DNA of 64,000 nt, from positions 248,001 through 312,000 of the forward strand of contig NZ_JASATW010000002.1 in the NCBI RefSeq assembly GCF_030405905.1, read 5' to 3'. Shown piece after piece: positions 26,115 through 36,004 of this stretch. The notes under the pieces were generated by a model. The model did no database searches. It had not been told where the DNA came from and saw only the letters and a program-made list of their open reading frames with translations. The stretch's first letter is position 1, and each line of letters starts with the position of its first letter. Both the position numbers and the translations under genes were made by a program. This DNA is from Sphaerothrix gracilis (GTDB lineage Bacteria; Cyanobacteriota; Cyanobacteriia; Phormidesmidales; Phormidesmidaceae).

Positions 26115-26915
26115 ATGTTTGTACTGCGTCGCTGGTGGGATCGATATGCCTTACGTACAGGCTTTATTGTGCTGGCAGTCGGATCTGCCTGGTTTATTCG
26201 CCAGACGCAGGGCGCTGCAGTCTATGAGATCTACCAGTGGATTACCCGTCCTTTGCAGCCTGGTTTGACCAAACCAGAGCAAATTGAAAACGCCTATATT
26301 TTGGAGCTGCAGGAGCGCATTGTTGAGCTAGAAAATCAGAATCAAACGCTCAAAAATCTGGTTGATTCCAAAGATGAGGCGCTCAAAGCGGGGGTTGTCT
26401 CTGCCGTCATTGGTCGCAGCGCTGATCACTGGTGGCAGCAAGTCACTCTAGCTAGAGGAAGTCAGGCCGGCATTGAAGTGGGCTATATCGTCACCGGGCC
26501 AGGCGGTTTAGTGGGCAGAATTGTCTCAGTTACCCCCAACACCAGCCGGGCTTTGCTAGTTAGCGATCCGACCAGCCGCGTGGGTGTCAAGGTTAGCCGT
26601 AGCCGCGCTATGGGCTACATGCGGGGGCAGTCTAGCAATCGGGTCGTGATGGAATTTTTTGACAAGCTGCCAGATGTCAAGCCTGGAGATGTTGTGACCA
26701 CTTCTTCCTACAGCCGCCTTTATCCTAAGGATGTGCCTATTGGCCGAGTTGAGTCTTTAGATCTCACCAAGAGTCCGGCTCCAGAAGCGGTCATTCAGCT
26801 TTCGGCCCCAATCAGTGCTTTGGAATGGGTAATGGTGCATCCATTTGAGCCGAAGTTAGATACCGATGAGCCAGGCAGCAATCTCACAGAAACATTAGAA
26901 GACGCTTCGTTTTAA
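26115..26915 (+). CDS. mreC: Rod-shape determining protein MreC
   Basis: 266 residues. One membrane segment near the N-terminus (TGFIVLAVGSAWFI), a coiled coil (ENAYILELQERIVELENQN), and the periplasmic beta-barrel pair (SAVIGRSADHWWQQVTLARG, VGYIVTGPGGLVGRIV, TSRALLVSDPTSRVGVKV). It links cytoplasmic MreB with periplasmic wall enzymes. Five bp separate it from mreD. Confidence 0.95.
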   Translation: MFVLRRWWDRYALRTGFIVLAVGSAWFIRQTQGAAVYEIYQWITRPLQPGLTKPEQIENAYILELQERIVELENQNQTLKNLVDSKDEALKAGVVSAVIGRSADHWWQQVTLARGSQAGIEVGYIVTGPGGLVGRIVSVTPNTSRALLVSDPTSRVGVKVSRSRAMGYMRGQSSNRVVMEFFDKLPDVKPGDVVTTSSYSRLYPKDVPIGRVESLDLTKSPAPEAVIQLSAPISALEWVMVHPFEPKLDTDEPGSNLTETLEDASF

Positions 26916-26920
26916 CTCCC

Positions 26921-27496
26921 ATGACTCCATCAGGTGCTAGCAGCCTTCGGCATCTCCGCACGCGGCGTTTCTTAAACAGCATGGTCACCGTGGGTTCGGT
27001 TTTGCTTTGTCTGCTGATGTTGCCCACCCGGATTCCAGGCATGGAAATTTTGGGCGTCGGGCCTAACTGGGTGCTGATGTGGGTGGTGGCCTGGAGCGTC
27101 AAACGCACCGCTTTTGAAGGGGCGATCGCGGGGCTGGTTTTAGGATTGCTGCAGGACGGGATGACCTCTCCGCAGCCTACCCATACCCTTGGCCTTATCC
27201 TGGTTGGCATCTTGACGGCGCGACTGCAAAAGCAGCGATACATTCAAGAAGATATTGTTTCGGTGGCCCTGATTGTCTTTGGCATGGCGGTTGTAGCTGA
27301 AACGGTCACGGCGATTCAAATCAGCCTGCACAATTTGGTTCAGCCCGGTTCGCTCTATCCGCCCCTAACCGAGATTTGGGTCTATCACCAGCGCATAGCC
27401 CTGAGTTCAGCCATTCTCAGCAGTCTCTGGGCACCCGCAATCTACTATCCACTCAATCGCTGGTGGGAAAAGCAGGGTCTGGTAGAACCGACATAG
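26921..27496 (+). CDS. mreD: Rod-shape determining protein MreD
   Basis: 191 residues, with about five membrane segments (MVTVGSVLLCLLMLPTRIPG, NWVLMWVVAWSVKRT, GAIAGLVLGLLQDGMTSPQP, VALIVFGMAVVAETVT and a C-terminal helix). The EGAIAGLVLGLLQDGM motif is typical of the family. It completes the mreBCD operon and scaffolds the elongasome in the membrane. Confidence 0.9.
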   Translation: MTPSGASSLRHLRTRRFLNSMVTVGSVLLCLLMLPTRIPGMEILGVGPNWVLMWVVAWSVKRTAFEGAIAGLVLGLLQDGMTSPQPTHTLGLILVGILTARLQKQRYIQEDIVSVALIVFGMAVVAETVTAIQISLHNLVQPGSLYPPLTEIWVYHQRIALSSAILSSLWAPAIYYPLNRWWEKQGLVEPT

Positions 27497-27570
27497 CCTT
27501 TGAGCCTCTTTGGGGTTGCCGTCGGCAGGGCTGGCAGTTGTGGCGAAATTAAGTGTGGGGTCAGCGCTCT

Positions 27571-28827
27571 ATGGTTTCTGCGTCTATGATTTTGCGCCAG
27601 TGTCGGCTCATCGGAGCGGCTGAAGGAAAACTCGTTGACATTGCCATTGGGCAAAACAAGATTACTGCGATCGCCCCGCACCTCTCCCACAGCGCTGCCA
27701 CTGAAATTGACGCTGGCGGCAATTTGGTCAGTCCGCCTTTAGTTGACTCCCATATTCACCTCGACTCTGTTCTCACTGCCGGACAGCCTCGCTGGAACCG
27801 CAGCGGCACCCTGTTTGAAGGGATCGAAATCTGGCGCGATCGCAAGCAAAATCTCAGCTTAGCGGATGTCAAAGATCGCGCGATCGCGGCTCTAAAGCAG
27901 CAGGCCCAGCAGGGCGTTTTGTTTGTCCGTACCCATGCCGATGTGAGCGAAAAGAGCTTGACAGCGCTTAAAGGGCTGCTGGCCGTGCGTGAGGCCGTCA
28001 AAGACTGGATGACGCTACAGATTGTGGCCTTTCCCCAAGATGGCGTTTACACCAGTCCTGATAACGCCGCGCTGTTAGAAGAGGCGCTGAAGCTGGGCGC
28101 AGATGTAGTAGGGGGTATTCCTCACTATGAACTGACGCGAGAAGACGGTGTGCGCTCGGTGCATCGCATCTTTGAGCTAGCGGCCCAATACGATCGCCTA
28201 ATCGATATTCACTGTGACGAAATCGACGATGAGCAGTCACGGTTTTTAGAAGTCGTGGTTGCTCAAGCCATTCGAACGGGAATGGGCCGACAGGTAACCG
28301 CCAGTCACACCACCGCTTTTGCCTCCTATAACGATGCCTATGCTCTTAAGCTTATGGGCTTTCTACGGCGCACCCCCATCAACTTCATTGCCAATCCGCT
28401 GATCAATATCACGCTGCAGGGACGGACTGACACCTACCCCAAGCGGCGCGGCGTTACCCGTGTCAAAGAGCTGTGGCAGGCCGGTCAAAATGTCAGCTTG
28501 GGCCATGACTGTATTCAAGATCCCTGGTACAGCTTGGGCACAGGCAATATGCTAGATGTAGCCTGGATGGCGGTACATGTCTGTCAGATGACAGGGAGAG
28601 ATGAAATCAATACCTGCTACGACATGGTGTCGGAGAACGGCGCTAAAACGTTGCACCTCGGCGAGAGCTATGGCTTAGCCGTGGGTAAACCAGCGAATTT
28701 GATTGTGCTAGATGGGGGCGATCGCTATGAAGCAATTTGCCACCGCCCGGCGGTGAGAACAGTGATTTCGCAAGGGCGGGTTCTGGTTCAAACTCAACCA
28801 GCGGTAACCCAGTGGCAAGCACCATAG
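27571..28827 (+). CDS. codA: Cytosine deaminase (amidohydrolase family)
   Basis: About 418 residues from ATG 27571; GTG 27553 and ATG 27586 are alternatives. Zinc or iron amidohydrolase that converts cytosine to uracil and ammonia in pyrimidine salvage; related enzymes act on isoguanine or creatinine. Metal ligands: HxH in VDSHIHLDSV, His in LIDIHCDEIDDEQS with the catalytic Glu, His in TASHTTAFAS, and Asp in VSLGHDCIQDPW. Downstream is a hairpin. No cognate permease is nearby. Confidence 0.92.
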   Translation: MVSASMILRQCRLIGAAEGKLVDIAIGQNKITAIAPHLSHSAATEIDAGGNLVSPPLVDSHIHLDSVLTAGQPRWNRSGTLFEGIEIWRDRKQNLSLADVKDRAIAALKQQAQQGVLFVRTHADVSEKSLTALKGLLAVREAVKDWMTLQIVAFPQDGVYTSPDNAALLEEALKLGADVVGGIPHYELTREDGVRSVHRIFELAAQYDRLIDIHCDEIDDEQSRFLEVVVAQAIRTGMGRQVTASHTTAFASYNDAYALKLMGFLRRTPINFIANPLINITLQGRTDTYPKRRGVTRVKELWQAGQNVSLGHDCIQDPWYSLGTGNMLDVAWMAVHVCQMTGRDEINTCYDMVSENGAKTLHLGESYGLAVGKPANLIVLDGGDRYEAICHRPAVRTVISQGRVLVQTQPAVTQWQAP

Positions 28828-29163
28828 CCGGACAGCAATTTTGTTCCATTTAAGGGGTGAAACCCCCTAAACAGTCTTGAAGCAGGCGTAAATCTAATTT
28901 GTCATCGGCTTAAACATACGGTGAAGTCTGCATTCTTTTGCCGAAGCTAAGGTCATACTCGCGTCAAAATGAACTTGTAAACTCAACAGTTTCACTCATC
29001 CGCCAGCGGCCAGCTAGCTGCTATAAGGGTGAATATACGTCAATGATTCGCTGAACATCGGTTACTCGTATACCTACTAGCCCTTAGCTACACGGAATTT
29101 CTTGAAGATGGCTTGTTAGCTTCATGTTCAACTGGCAGGTCAGCATCTATCACTCATCACCCT
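28828..29163. other. Intergenic region between codA and Ser/Thr kinase
   Basis: 336 bp. It contains one imperfect hairpin just after codA (28850-28870) and otherwise AT-rich sequence expected to carry the kinase promoter. No ORF of note. Confidence 0.4.
28850..28870 (+). terminator. Hairpin after codA
   Basis: TTAAGGGGT pairs with ACCCCCTAA (one mismatch) around a 3-base loop, 23 bp downstream of the codA stop. A T-tract is absent, so factor-independent termination is uncertain. Confidence 0.4.
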
Positions 29164-31020
29164 ATGTTGAGCCAAAAACTTGGTGGGCGCTATCAAATTA
29201 TTTCGCATTTAGGCGGTGGAGGTTTTGGGCAAACCTATTTAGCAACAGACTTACACTTACCCGGTCAGCCTAGATGTGTGGTCAAACAGCTCAAGCCTCG
29301 GGTGACTGATAGCATTTCATTTGAGTCAGCCCAGCGCCTTTTCGATGCTGAAGCTTCCGCCCTGTATCAGCTCGGCTGCCATCACCAGATTCCCCGATTG
29401 CTGGCTCATTTTGAGGAGAATAAACAGTTTTATTTAGTGCAGGAGTATATTGAAGGCTCCTTGCTGAGTAACGAGCTGACGGCAGAAAATCTGTTTAGCG
29501 AAGCCCAAGTAATTGATCTGCTGCAGGATGTTTTAAGCACATTGACCTACGTGCATCAGCATCAGGTCATTCACCGCGATATTAAACCGTCTAATCTAAT
29601 TCGGCGGCAGGCCGATCAGAAAGTCATTCTGATTGATTTTGGCTCGGTCAAGCAGGTCAGCAATCAGCCGATTGAAGAAGACGGGCAGCTCAGTATTACA
29701 ATTGCCATCGGTTCAATGGGCTACATGCCTAACGAACAGCTCGCGGGGCAACCCTGCCTCAGCAGCGATATCTATGCGGTGGGAATGCTGGCTATTCAAG
29801 CGCTGACGGGAATTGAGCCTAAGCGCTTACGCAAAGATCCTAAAAACAGTGAAATTCTCTGGCGCGATCAGGTGGTTATCAGCCAGGAGCTGACCGAAAT
29901 TATAGATAAGATGGTGCGCTACGACTATCGTCAGCGCTATCACTCTGCCTCAGAAGCATTGGCAGCAGTTGAGACTCTGATGGAAGATCCAATAGCCTCA
30001 GAGGCTTCTGCGATCGCGGAGATGGTGCTGCCAGGGGAGGGAGCAGCCTGGCTCAATCGCGGAGATGAACTCTTCAGTCAAAATCGATATCACGAAGCGC
30101 TGGCCTGCTACGAGAAGGTGCTGCAGTCGGAGAGCAAAAACTATGAGGTTTGGTTTAAGCAGGGACTGGCGCTCGAAAACCTGCGTCACTTTGAAGAGGC
30201 AATCGTTGCCTATGACCGGGTGCTGCAGCTACGACCTGACGACTATCTGGCTTGGCTGAAGCGAGGCAAAGCCCTAGAAGCCTTAGAGCGCTATGAGGGG
30301 GCCTTGGCCGCCTACGAAGAAGTGGCGCGAATGCAGCCGGAGAACTATTGGGTCTGGCACGATCGCGGTCAAATTTTAGAAAAGCTACAGTCTTTAGAGG
30401 CCGCAATTCAAGCTTATAATCGCGCCATTCAGCTTAAGCCCGATTTTCAATCTGCGCTGGAACGGCGCAAGCAGATTTTGCTGCAGCTCCAGCGGGTAGA
30501 CCACCTCTATCAGCTCCAGCATTACGAAGAGGCGATCGCGGCCTGCCAGCGAACCGTTCAAGCCAATCCCAATGATGCTTTAGCCTGGCTGATGCAGGGG
30601 ATGGCCTTAGAAAACCTCGATCAGCCCTGGGAAGCGGCTCTCTCTTACAGTCGGGTGGTGAAGCTGCAGCCTGACGATCATGTGGCCTGGTTCAAGCTGG
30701 CCCACGTTTTAGAAAAAGTCGGCAAGTACCAGAAAGCTGCCCTCGCCTATGGCCGGGTGGTGAAGCTGCAGCCCCATAACTACTGGGCCTGGCATCAGCA
30801 AGGCAAGGTCCTAGAGCAGCTCAAGGAAACTCAGCGAGCGATCGCAGCTTACAATCAGGCCATTCAGATTAAGCCTGACCTGCAGGCAACCCTACAGGCA
30901 CGGCAGCGACTCTTGCAGAAAGCTGCCAGCGGAGGTGGCGCTTCTGTCCCAAAGCTGAGGGCCAGCACTGCGATCGCCGCCCGTGATGCTGCCTCTCGTT
31001 CGGTTCAGGCGGCAGTTTAG
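29164..31020 (+). CDS. Ser/Thr protein kinase with C-terminal TPRs
   Basis: 618 residues from ATG 29164; an in-frame TTG at 29113 is less likely. An N-terminal Hanks-type kinase domain spans about residues 9-275: glycine loop (LGGGGFGQTYLATD), Lys41 (VVKQLKPR), HRD loop (VIHRDIKPSNLIRR), DFG (LIDFGSVKQV) and a P+1-like region (GSMGYMPNEQLAG). Then come about eight TPRs with alternating YEEAIAAYDRVLQLRPDD-like units. No membrane segment. This is the cyanobacterial Spk type; substrates unknown. Confidence 0.93.
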   Translation: MLSQKLGGRYQIISHLGGGGFGQTYLATDLHLPGQPRCVVKQLKPRVTDSISFESAQRLFDAEASALYQLGCHHQIPRLLAHFEENKQFYLVQEYIEGSLLSNELTAENLFSEAQVIDLLQDVLSTLTYVHQHQVIHRDIKPSNLIRRQADQKVILIDFGSVKQVSNQPIEEDGQLSITIAIGSMGYMPNEQLAGQPCLSSDIYAVGMLAIQALTGIEPKRLRKDPKNSEILWRDQVVISQELTEIIDKMVRYDYRQRYHSASEALAAVETLMEDPIASEASAIAEMVLPGEGAAWLNRGDELFSQNRYHEALACYEKVLQSESKNYEVWFKQGLALENLRHFEEAIVAYDRVLQLRPDDYLAWLKRGKALEALERYEGALAAYEEVARMQPENYWVWHDRGQILEKLQSLEAAIQAYNRAIQLKPDFQSALERRKQILLQLQRVDHLYQLQHYEEAIAACQRTVQANPNDALAWLMQGMALENLDQPWEAALSYSRVVKLQPDDHVAWFKLAHVLEKVGKYQKAALAYGRVVKLQPHNYWAWHQQGKVLEQLKETQRAIAAYNQAIQIKPDLQATLQARQRLLQKAASGGGASVPKLRASTAIAARDAASRSVQAAV

Positions 31021-31092
31021 GTATTTAGACACTCATAGACTGAAGCGCTTTACTATCATGAGGGGGTGTGCGCCGTTTAATAGCCGTTTTCT

Positions 31093-34000
31093 ATGTCTCA
31101 AAGCGATTCAGTTCCTGCCGTCCAAGCCGCCCAGACTCAGAATGGGCGCAATGGTCACCATCCGGCTCCGAGCTTGGCTGAGGACGATATCATTCGCATT
31201 CGCGGGGCGCGGCAGCATAACCTGAAGAATATTAGCCTAGAGCTGCCTCGCAATCAGCTCATAGTATTCACCGGCGTTTCTGGTTCAGGTAAATCCTCGC
31301 TGGCTTTTGACACCATTTTTGCCGAGGGTCAGCGGCGCTATGTAGAATCTCTCAGCGCCTATGCCCGGCAGTTTCTAGGGCAGATTGACAAACCGGATGT
31401 AGACGCCATCGAGGGCCTCAGTCCGGCGATTTCAATTGATCAAAAATCTACCTCCCACAATCCCCGCTCCACGGTGGGAACGGTGACGGAAATTTACGAC
31501 TATTTGCGGCTGCTGTTTGGCCGGGCTGGGGAGCCGCACTGTCCGGTCTGCGATCGCTCGATTACGCCTCAGACTATCGACCAGATGATCGATCAGGTGA
31601 TGGCATTGCCCGATCGCACCCGCTTTCAGATTTTGGCGCCGGTGGTTCGCGGCAAGAAGGGAACCCATAAAAAGCTGCTGTCAGCTCTAGCTTCTGAAGG
31701 CTTTGTGCGGGTTCGGATCAACGGCGAAGTGCGCGATCTCAGCGACAACATCGAACTCGATAAGAACTACAAACACGATATTGAAGTCGTTGTCGATCGC
31801 TTGGTGAAAAAGGACAGCCTGCAAGAGCGCTTAGCAGATTCGTTAGCCACCTGCCTGCGTCGCTCTGAAGGCATCGCTATTGTCGAGATTGTTGATAGCG
31901 CGGCCCAGGCGGAGGGAGAAAAAGTTGTTTCCCTAGCGGACAGATTGCCCTCAGATAGAAATGACAGGCCGATAGCGGCTGAGGCAGGGGCCAGCTACGG
32001 GACACCCCGCGAACTGGTTTTTTCCGAGAACTTTGCCTGCCCTGAACATGGAGCGGTGATGGAAGAACTGTCCCCCCGGCTGTTTTCTTTCAACTCGCCC
32101 TACGGCGCTTGCCCCCACTGTCACGGCTTAGGCAGCTTGCGCACATTTTCCGCCGAGCTGGCAGTGCCCGATCCGACGCTGCCTGTCTATGCGGCGATCG
32201 CCCCCTGGTCAGAGAAAGATAACACCTATTATTTCTCCCTGCTTTATAGCGTCGGGCAGGCTTTCGGTTTTGAGCTGCAGACAGCTTGGGAGCAGCTAAC
32301 TTCGGAGCAGCAGCACGTTATCCTGCACGGCTCTGACGAAAAAATCTATATTGAAACCGACTCCCGCTACCGAGAACAACGCGGCTATCACCGCCGCTAC
32401 GAAGGGGTACTCCCGATGCTGGAGCGGCAGTATCGCGAGACCAATTCAGAAACCTACAAGCAAAAGCTAGAAAAGTATCTGGTCAATCAAACCTGCGAGG
32501 TCTGTCAGGGAACGCGCCTGAAGCCGGAGTCGCTGGGGGTTCGCATTGGCCCCCACAATATCCATGCCCTCACCAGCGTCTCGATTCGAGACTGTCTAGC
32601 TCGAATTAAGGCTCTAGTCGGGGACGGCAATGCTCCGCTGCTCTCCTCCCGCCAGATGCAGATTGGCGATCTGGTGCTAAAAGAAATTCGGGCTAGACTA
32701 CAGTTCTTGCTAGATGTAGGACTGGACTATCTCACCCTTGATCGCACCGCCATGACCCTATCCGGGGGGGAGGCTCAGCGCATTCGCCTTGCCACTCAAA
32801 TTGGCTCCGGCCTGACTGGGGTTCTCTACGTGCTGGACGAGCCGAGTATTGGCCTGCATCAGCGCGACAACGATCGGCTGCTGCAAACCTTACACAAGCT
32901 GCGCAATCTAGGCAATACCCTCATCGTCGTGGAGCATGATGAGGATACGATCCGCGCCGCTGACTATTTAGTCGATATCGGCCCCGGTGCTGGCATTCAC
33001 GGTGGCAGCATTGTGGCTCAGGGTGACTTGCAGGCTTTGCTTGCAGCCGAAGAGTCTTTGACCGGCGCTTATCTTGCGGGGCGACGCAAAATTGCCACTC
33101 CCACAGAGCGCCGTCAGGGTAACGGTCGCAAACTACAAATTCAAAAAGCCTATCGCAATAATCTTAAAGACCTCAGCGTTGATATTCCGCTGGGTATGTT
33201 GGTTTGCATTACGGGCGTGTCGGGGTCTGGTAAATCTACCCTGGTTAACGAGCTGCTGCATCCGGCGCTGCAGCATCACTTTGGTCGTAAGATTCCCTAT
33301 CCTAAAGAACTCTCAGACATTAAGGGATTAAAAGCGCTGGACAAGGCGATCGTGATTGATCAGTCTCCCATTGGCCGCACGCCACGATCGAATCCGGCGA
33401 CCTACACCGGCGTATTTGACGTGATTCGGGAGCTATTTTCCGAGACAATTGAGGCCAAGGCGCGAGGCTACAAGCCGGGGCAGTTTTCTTTTAACGTTAA
33501 GGGCGGGCGCTGTGAAGCCTGCAGCGGTCAGGGCGTTAACGTAATTGAGATGAACTTTCTGCCGGATGTCTACGTGCAGTGTGAAGTCTGCAAGGGGGCA
33601 CGCTACAACCGGGAAACGCTGCAGGTGAAATACAAGGACAAAACAATCGCTCAGGTCTTAGATATGACCGCTGAAGAAGCGGCTGACTTTTTTCAAAACA
33701 TTCCCAAAGCGGCGAGTCGGTTGCAGACGATGGTGGATGTCGGGCTGGGCTATGTGCGTTTGGGGCAAACCGCCCCTACCCTCTCAGGCGGAGAAGCCCA
33801 GCGAATGAAGCTAGCCTCTGAGCTGGCCCGGCGCTCGACGGGGAAAACCCTGTATCTAATTGACGAACCCACCACTGGCCTGTCCTTCTACGACGTGCAT
33901 AAGCTGCTGGACGTCGTGCAGCGGCTGGTGGATAAGGGCAATTCCGTCATCATGATCGAACACAACCTAGACGTGATTCGCTCCGCTGACTGGATTATTG

Positions 34001-34158
34001 ACCTAGGCCCAGAAGGGGGCGATCGCGGTGGCGAAGTGATTGCTGAAGGCACTCCAGAGGCGATCGCGGCTCATTCCCAGTCCTACACGGGATACTACCT
34101 GAAGCAGATTTTGCAGCAGCATCCGCCAGAAACGCTCGAAGAGGCTACATCTGCCTGA
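31093..34158 (+). CDS. uvrA: Excinuclease ABC subunit A
   Basis: 1021 residues, longer than the usual 940 or so because of a 35-residue polar N-terminal extension and a short insertion near residues 275-305. It is the damage-recognition ATPase of nucleotide excision repair. Motifs: Walker A 1 (GVSGSGKSSLAFDT), zinc module (CPVCDRSITPQ; CPHCHGLG), ABC signature 1 (LSGGEAQRIRLATQIG), Walker B (VLYVLDEPSIG), Walker A 2 (GVSGSGKSTLVNELL), second zinc module (CEACSGQGVNV; CEVCKGARYN) and signature 2 (LSGGEAQRMKLA). All appear intact. Confidence 0.98.
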   Translation: MSQSDSVPAVQAAQTQNGRNGHHPAPSLAEDDIIRIRGARQHNLKNISLELPRNQLIVFTGVSGSGKSSLAFDTIFAEGQRRYVESLSAYARQFLGQIDKPDVDAIEGLSPAISIDQKSTSHNPRSTVGTVTEIYDYLRLLFGRAGEPHCPVCDRSITPQTIDQMIDQVMALPDRTRFQILAPVVRGKKGTHKKLLSALASEGFVRVRINGEVRDLSDNIELDKNYKHDIEVVVDRLVKKDSLQERLADSLATCLRRSEGIAIVEIVDSAAQAEGEKVVSLADRLPSDRNDRPIAAEAGASYGTPRELVFSENFACPEHGAVMEELSPRLFSFNSPYGACPHCHGLGSLRTFSAELAVPDPTLPVYAAIAPWSEKDNTYYFSLLYSVGQAFGFELQTAWEQLTSEQQHVILHGSDEKIYIETDSRYREQRGYHRRYEGVLPMLERQYRETNSETYKQKLEKYLVNQTCEVCQGTRLKPESLGVRIGPHNIHALTSVSIRDCLARIKALVGDGNAPLLSSRQMQIGDLVLKEIRARLQFLLDVGLDYLTLDRTAMTLSGGEAQRIRLATQIGSGLTGVLYVLDEPSIGLHQRDNDRLLQTLHKLRNLGNTLIVVEHDEDTIRAADYLVDIGPGAGIHGGSIVAQGDLQALLAAEESLTGAYLAGRRKIATPTERRQGNGRKLQIQKAYRNNLKDLSVDIPLGMLVCITGVSGSGKSTLVNELLHPALQHHFGRKIPYPKELSDIKGLKALDKAIVIDQSPIGRTPRSNPATYTGVFDVIRELFSETIEAKARGYKPGQFSFNVKGGRCEACSGQGVNVIEMNFLPDVYVQCEVCKGARYNRETLQVKYKDKTIAQVLDMTAEEAADFFQNIPKAASRLQTMVDVGLGYVRLGQTAPTLSGGEAQRMKLASELARRSTGKTLYLIDEPTTGLSFYDVHKLLDVVQRLVDKGNSVIMIEHNLDVIRSADWIIDLGPEGGDRGGEVIAEGTPEAIAAHSQSYTGYYLKQILQQHPPETLEEATSA

Positions 34159-34407
34159 GTTGCTCAGTCACAGCTACCTCAGATCGAATGATTGCGCTCT
34201 ACAGTCGGCCATATCACTACCCATCTATAGCGTCATATAGCCAGCGCCAGCTTAGCGGTTTTGAGCGCTTGTAGTCAGGATGTGAACAGCCGCGACGTGG
34301 AATTATAAAAATTTTTGGGAGATCAAAGTCACAGCAGATATGCTCAGTTGAGAAACAATATTTTTGATTGCTCATCAGCGGGGCCTTCAGTACTAACGGA
34401 TTGATCT

Positions 34408-35769
34408 ATGAATATTTTGCTCTTAGGTCTAGGTGGTTTGTTCTCGTCTGGCTCATTTATTCCGCACGGGCACTGCTATCTTTGGCAACCTGGGTTGGTG
34501 TGGCTGCACGTTGTCTCGGACGCTTTAATTGCGATCGCCTATTTTTCTATTCCGCTGATGCTAATTGCTTTTGTGCGACGACGGCAGGATTTACCTTTTT
34601 CCTGGATATTCGTGCTGTTTAGCCTTTTTATTGTTTCCTGTGGTACGACTCACCTCTTCTCCATTTGGACGCTTTGGCATCCTACCTACTGGCTTTCTGG
34701 GGTCGCCAAGGCTATCACCGCTGGCGTCTCAACCCTGACGGCTGTGTCAATGGTGCCGCTGGTGCCAGTTGCCCTGTCGATCCCCAGCCCCAAACAGCTC
34801 AAAACAACGAATCGGGCCTTGCAGGTAGAGATCGCCGAGCGCAAACGGGCAGAAAATACGATTCAAGCGCTCAATACCGACCTAGAGCGACGAGTGGAGC
34901 TACGCACAGCCGAGCTACAGCGAGCCAATCAGCGGCTAGAAGAAGAAGCCACCGAACGGCGGCAGGTAGAACAAGCCCTACAGTTGCGCGCTGATGAATT
35001 GTTACAGCTCAACCAAAAGCTGCTGCGCACAACCAAGCTGCTTAAGCACCGCAACAAGGAGTTAGATCAGTTTGCCTATGTGGTTTCTCACGATTTGAAA
35101 GCACCTTTACGGGCGATCGCCAATCTGTCTGAATGGATCACCGAAGACCTTGGTACTGCGATTTCTCCAGAGACGCAAACACAAATCAGCCTGCTGCAGA
35201 ACCGCGTTCAGCGAATGCAGGGTCTAATCGACGGCCTGCTGCAATATTCACGGGCAGGGCGGGCTGAAATGGCCGCTGAAACCGTTGATTCCGGGCAGCT
35301 TTTGGCAAAAGTGATCGACTCGCTAGCGCCGCCGCCTGAGTTTGTCATTTCAGTCGATGCGCATATGCCCACCCTTTTTACCCAACCCGTACTATTACAG
35401 CAGGTTTTCTCCAACCTGATCAGCAACAGCATCAAGCATCACCATCGCCCCAACGGCTACATTCAAATCCAGGTTCAACCGCAGACAGAATTTTATGAAT
35501 TTATTGTGGCTGACGATGGCCCTGGCATCGCGTCAGACAATCACGACAAGGTATTCGGCATCTTTAAAAGCTTTAATCAAAAGCTGGATAAAACAGAAAG
35601 CACTGGCATCGGCCTATCGATTGTCAAAAAGATTATTGAAGCGGAGGGGGGACAAATTTGGCTGGAATCAGAGCTAGGGCAGGGAACCGCCTTTCACTTC
35701 ACCTGGCCCCTAAAACCTCAGTCTGATGAGGTGAAGTCCTCGCAAGAATTTGCGGACAGTAGTGGGTAG
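34408..35769 (+). CDS. Histidine kinase with ethylene-receptor-type membrane domain
   Basis: 453 residues. Residues about 24-125 form three membrane helices with the ethylene-binding pattern of plant ETR1: D38, Y45, P49, I75, C78 and H82 match D25, Y32, P36, I62, C65 and H69 of ETR1 with a constant +13 offset. A coiled coil (about 135-220) leads to HisKA (FAYVVSHDLKAPLRAI) and HATPase_c (QQVFSNLISNSIKHHH; VADDGPGIASD; GIGLSIVKKII). Unlike the Synechocystis receptor SynEtr1, no GAF or PAS module is present. Likely senses ethylene or another small hydrophobic ligand via copper. Confidence 0.9.
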   Translation: MNILLLGLGGLFSSGSFIPHGHCYLWQPGLVWLHVVSDALIAIAYFSIPLMLIAFVRRRQDLPFSWIFVLFSLFIVSCGTTHLFSIWTLWHPTYWLSGVAKAITAGVSTLTAVSMVPLVPVALSIPSPKQLKTTNRALQVEIAERKRAENTIQALNTDLERRVELRTAELQRANQRLEEEATERRQVEQALQLRADELLQLNQKLLRTTKLLKHRNKELDQFAYVVSHDLKAPLRAIANLSEWITEDLGTAISPETQTQISLLQNRVQRMQGLIDGLLQYSRAGRAEMAAETVDSGQLLAKVIDSLAPPPEFVISVDAHMPTLFTQPVLLQQVFSNLISNSIKHHHRPNGYIQIQVQPQTEFYEFIVADDGPGIASDNHDKVFGIFKSFNQKLDKTESTGIGLSIVKKIIEAEGGQIWLESELGQGTAFHFTWPLKPQSDEVKSSQEFADSSG

Positions 35770-36004
35770 TTGGCTGGCCCTAAGTCAGCAATTCTTAGTT
35801 TAAGGCGTGAGGGCTTGAAATTCCCGTTTAGCCCGTTTGAAGAGGCTTTTGATAATTTCTCACGAGCTGTCAAAGTACCAGCCGCTATAGACTCGTTCCA
35901 TTCCCAGAACTGCTGAATCAAACGAGGGTTTTAGATCTTTAGCCCGGTATACTCGTGAATTGGAGCTTCGCTATTTTACGATTTTTATCTGATCCTCAGT
36001 AGCT

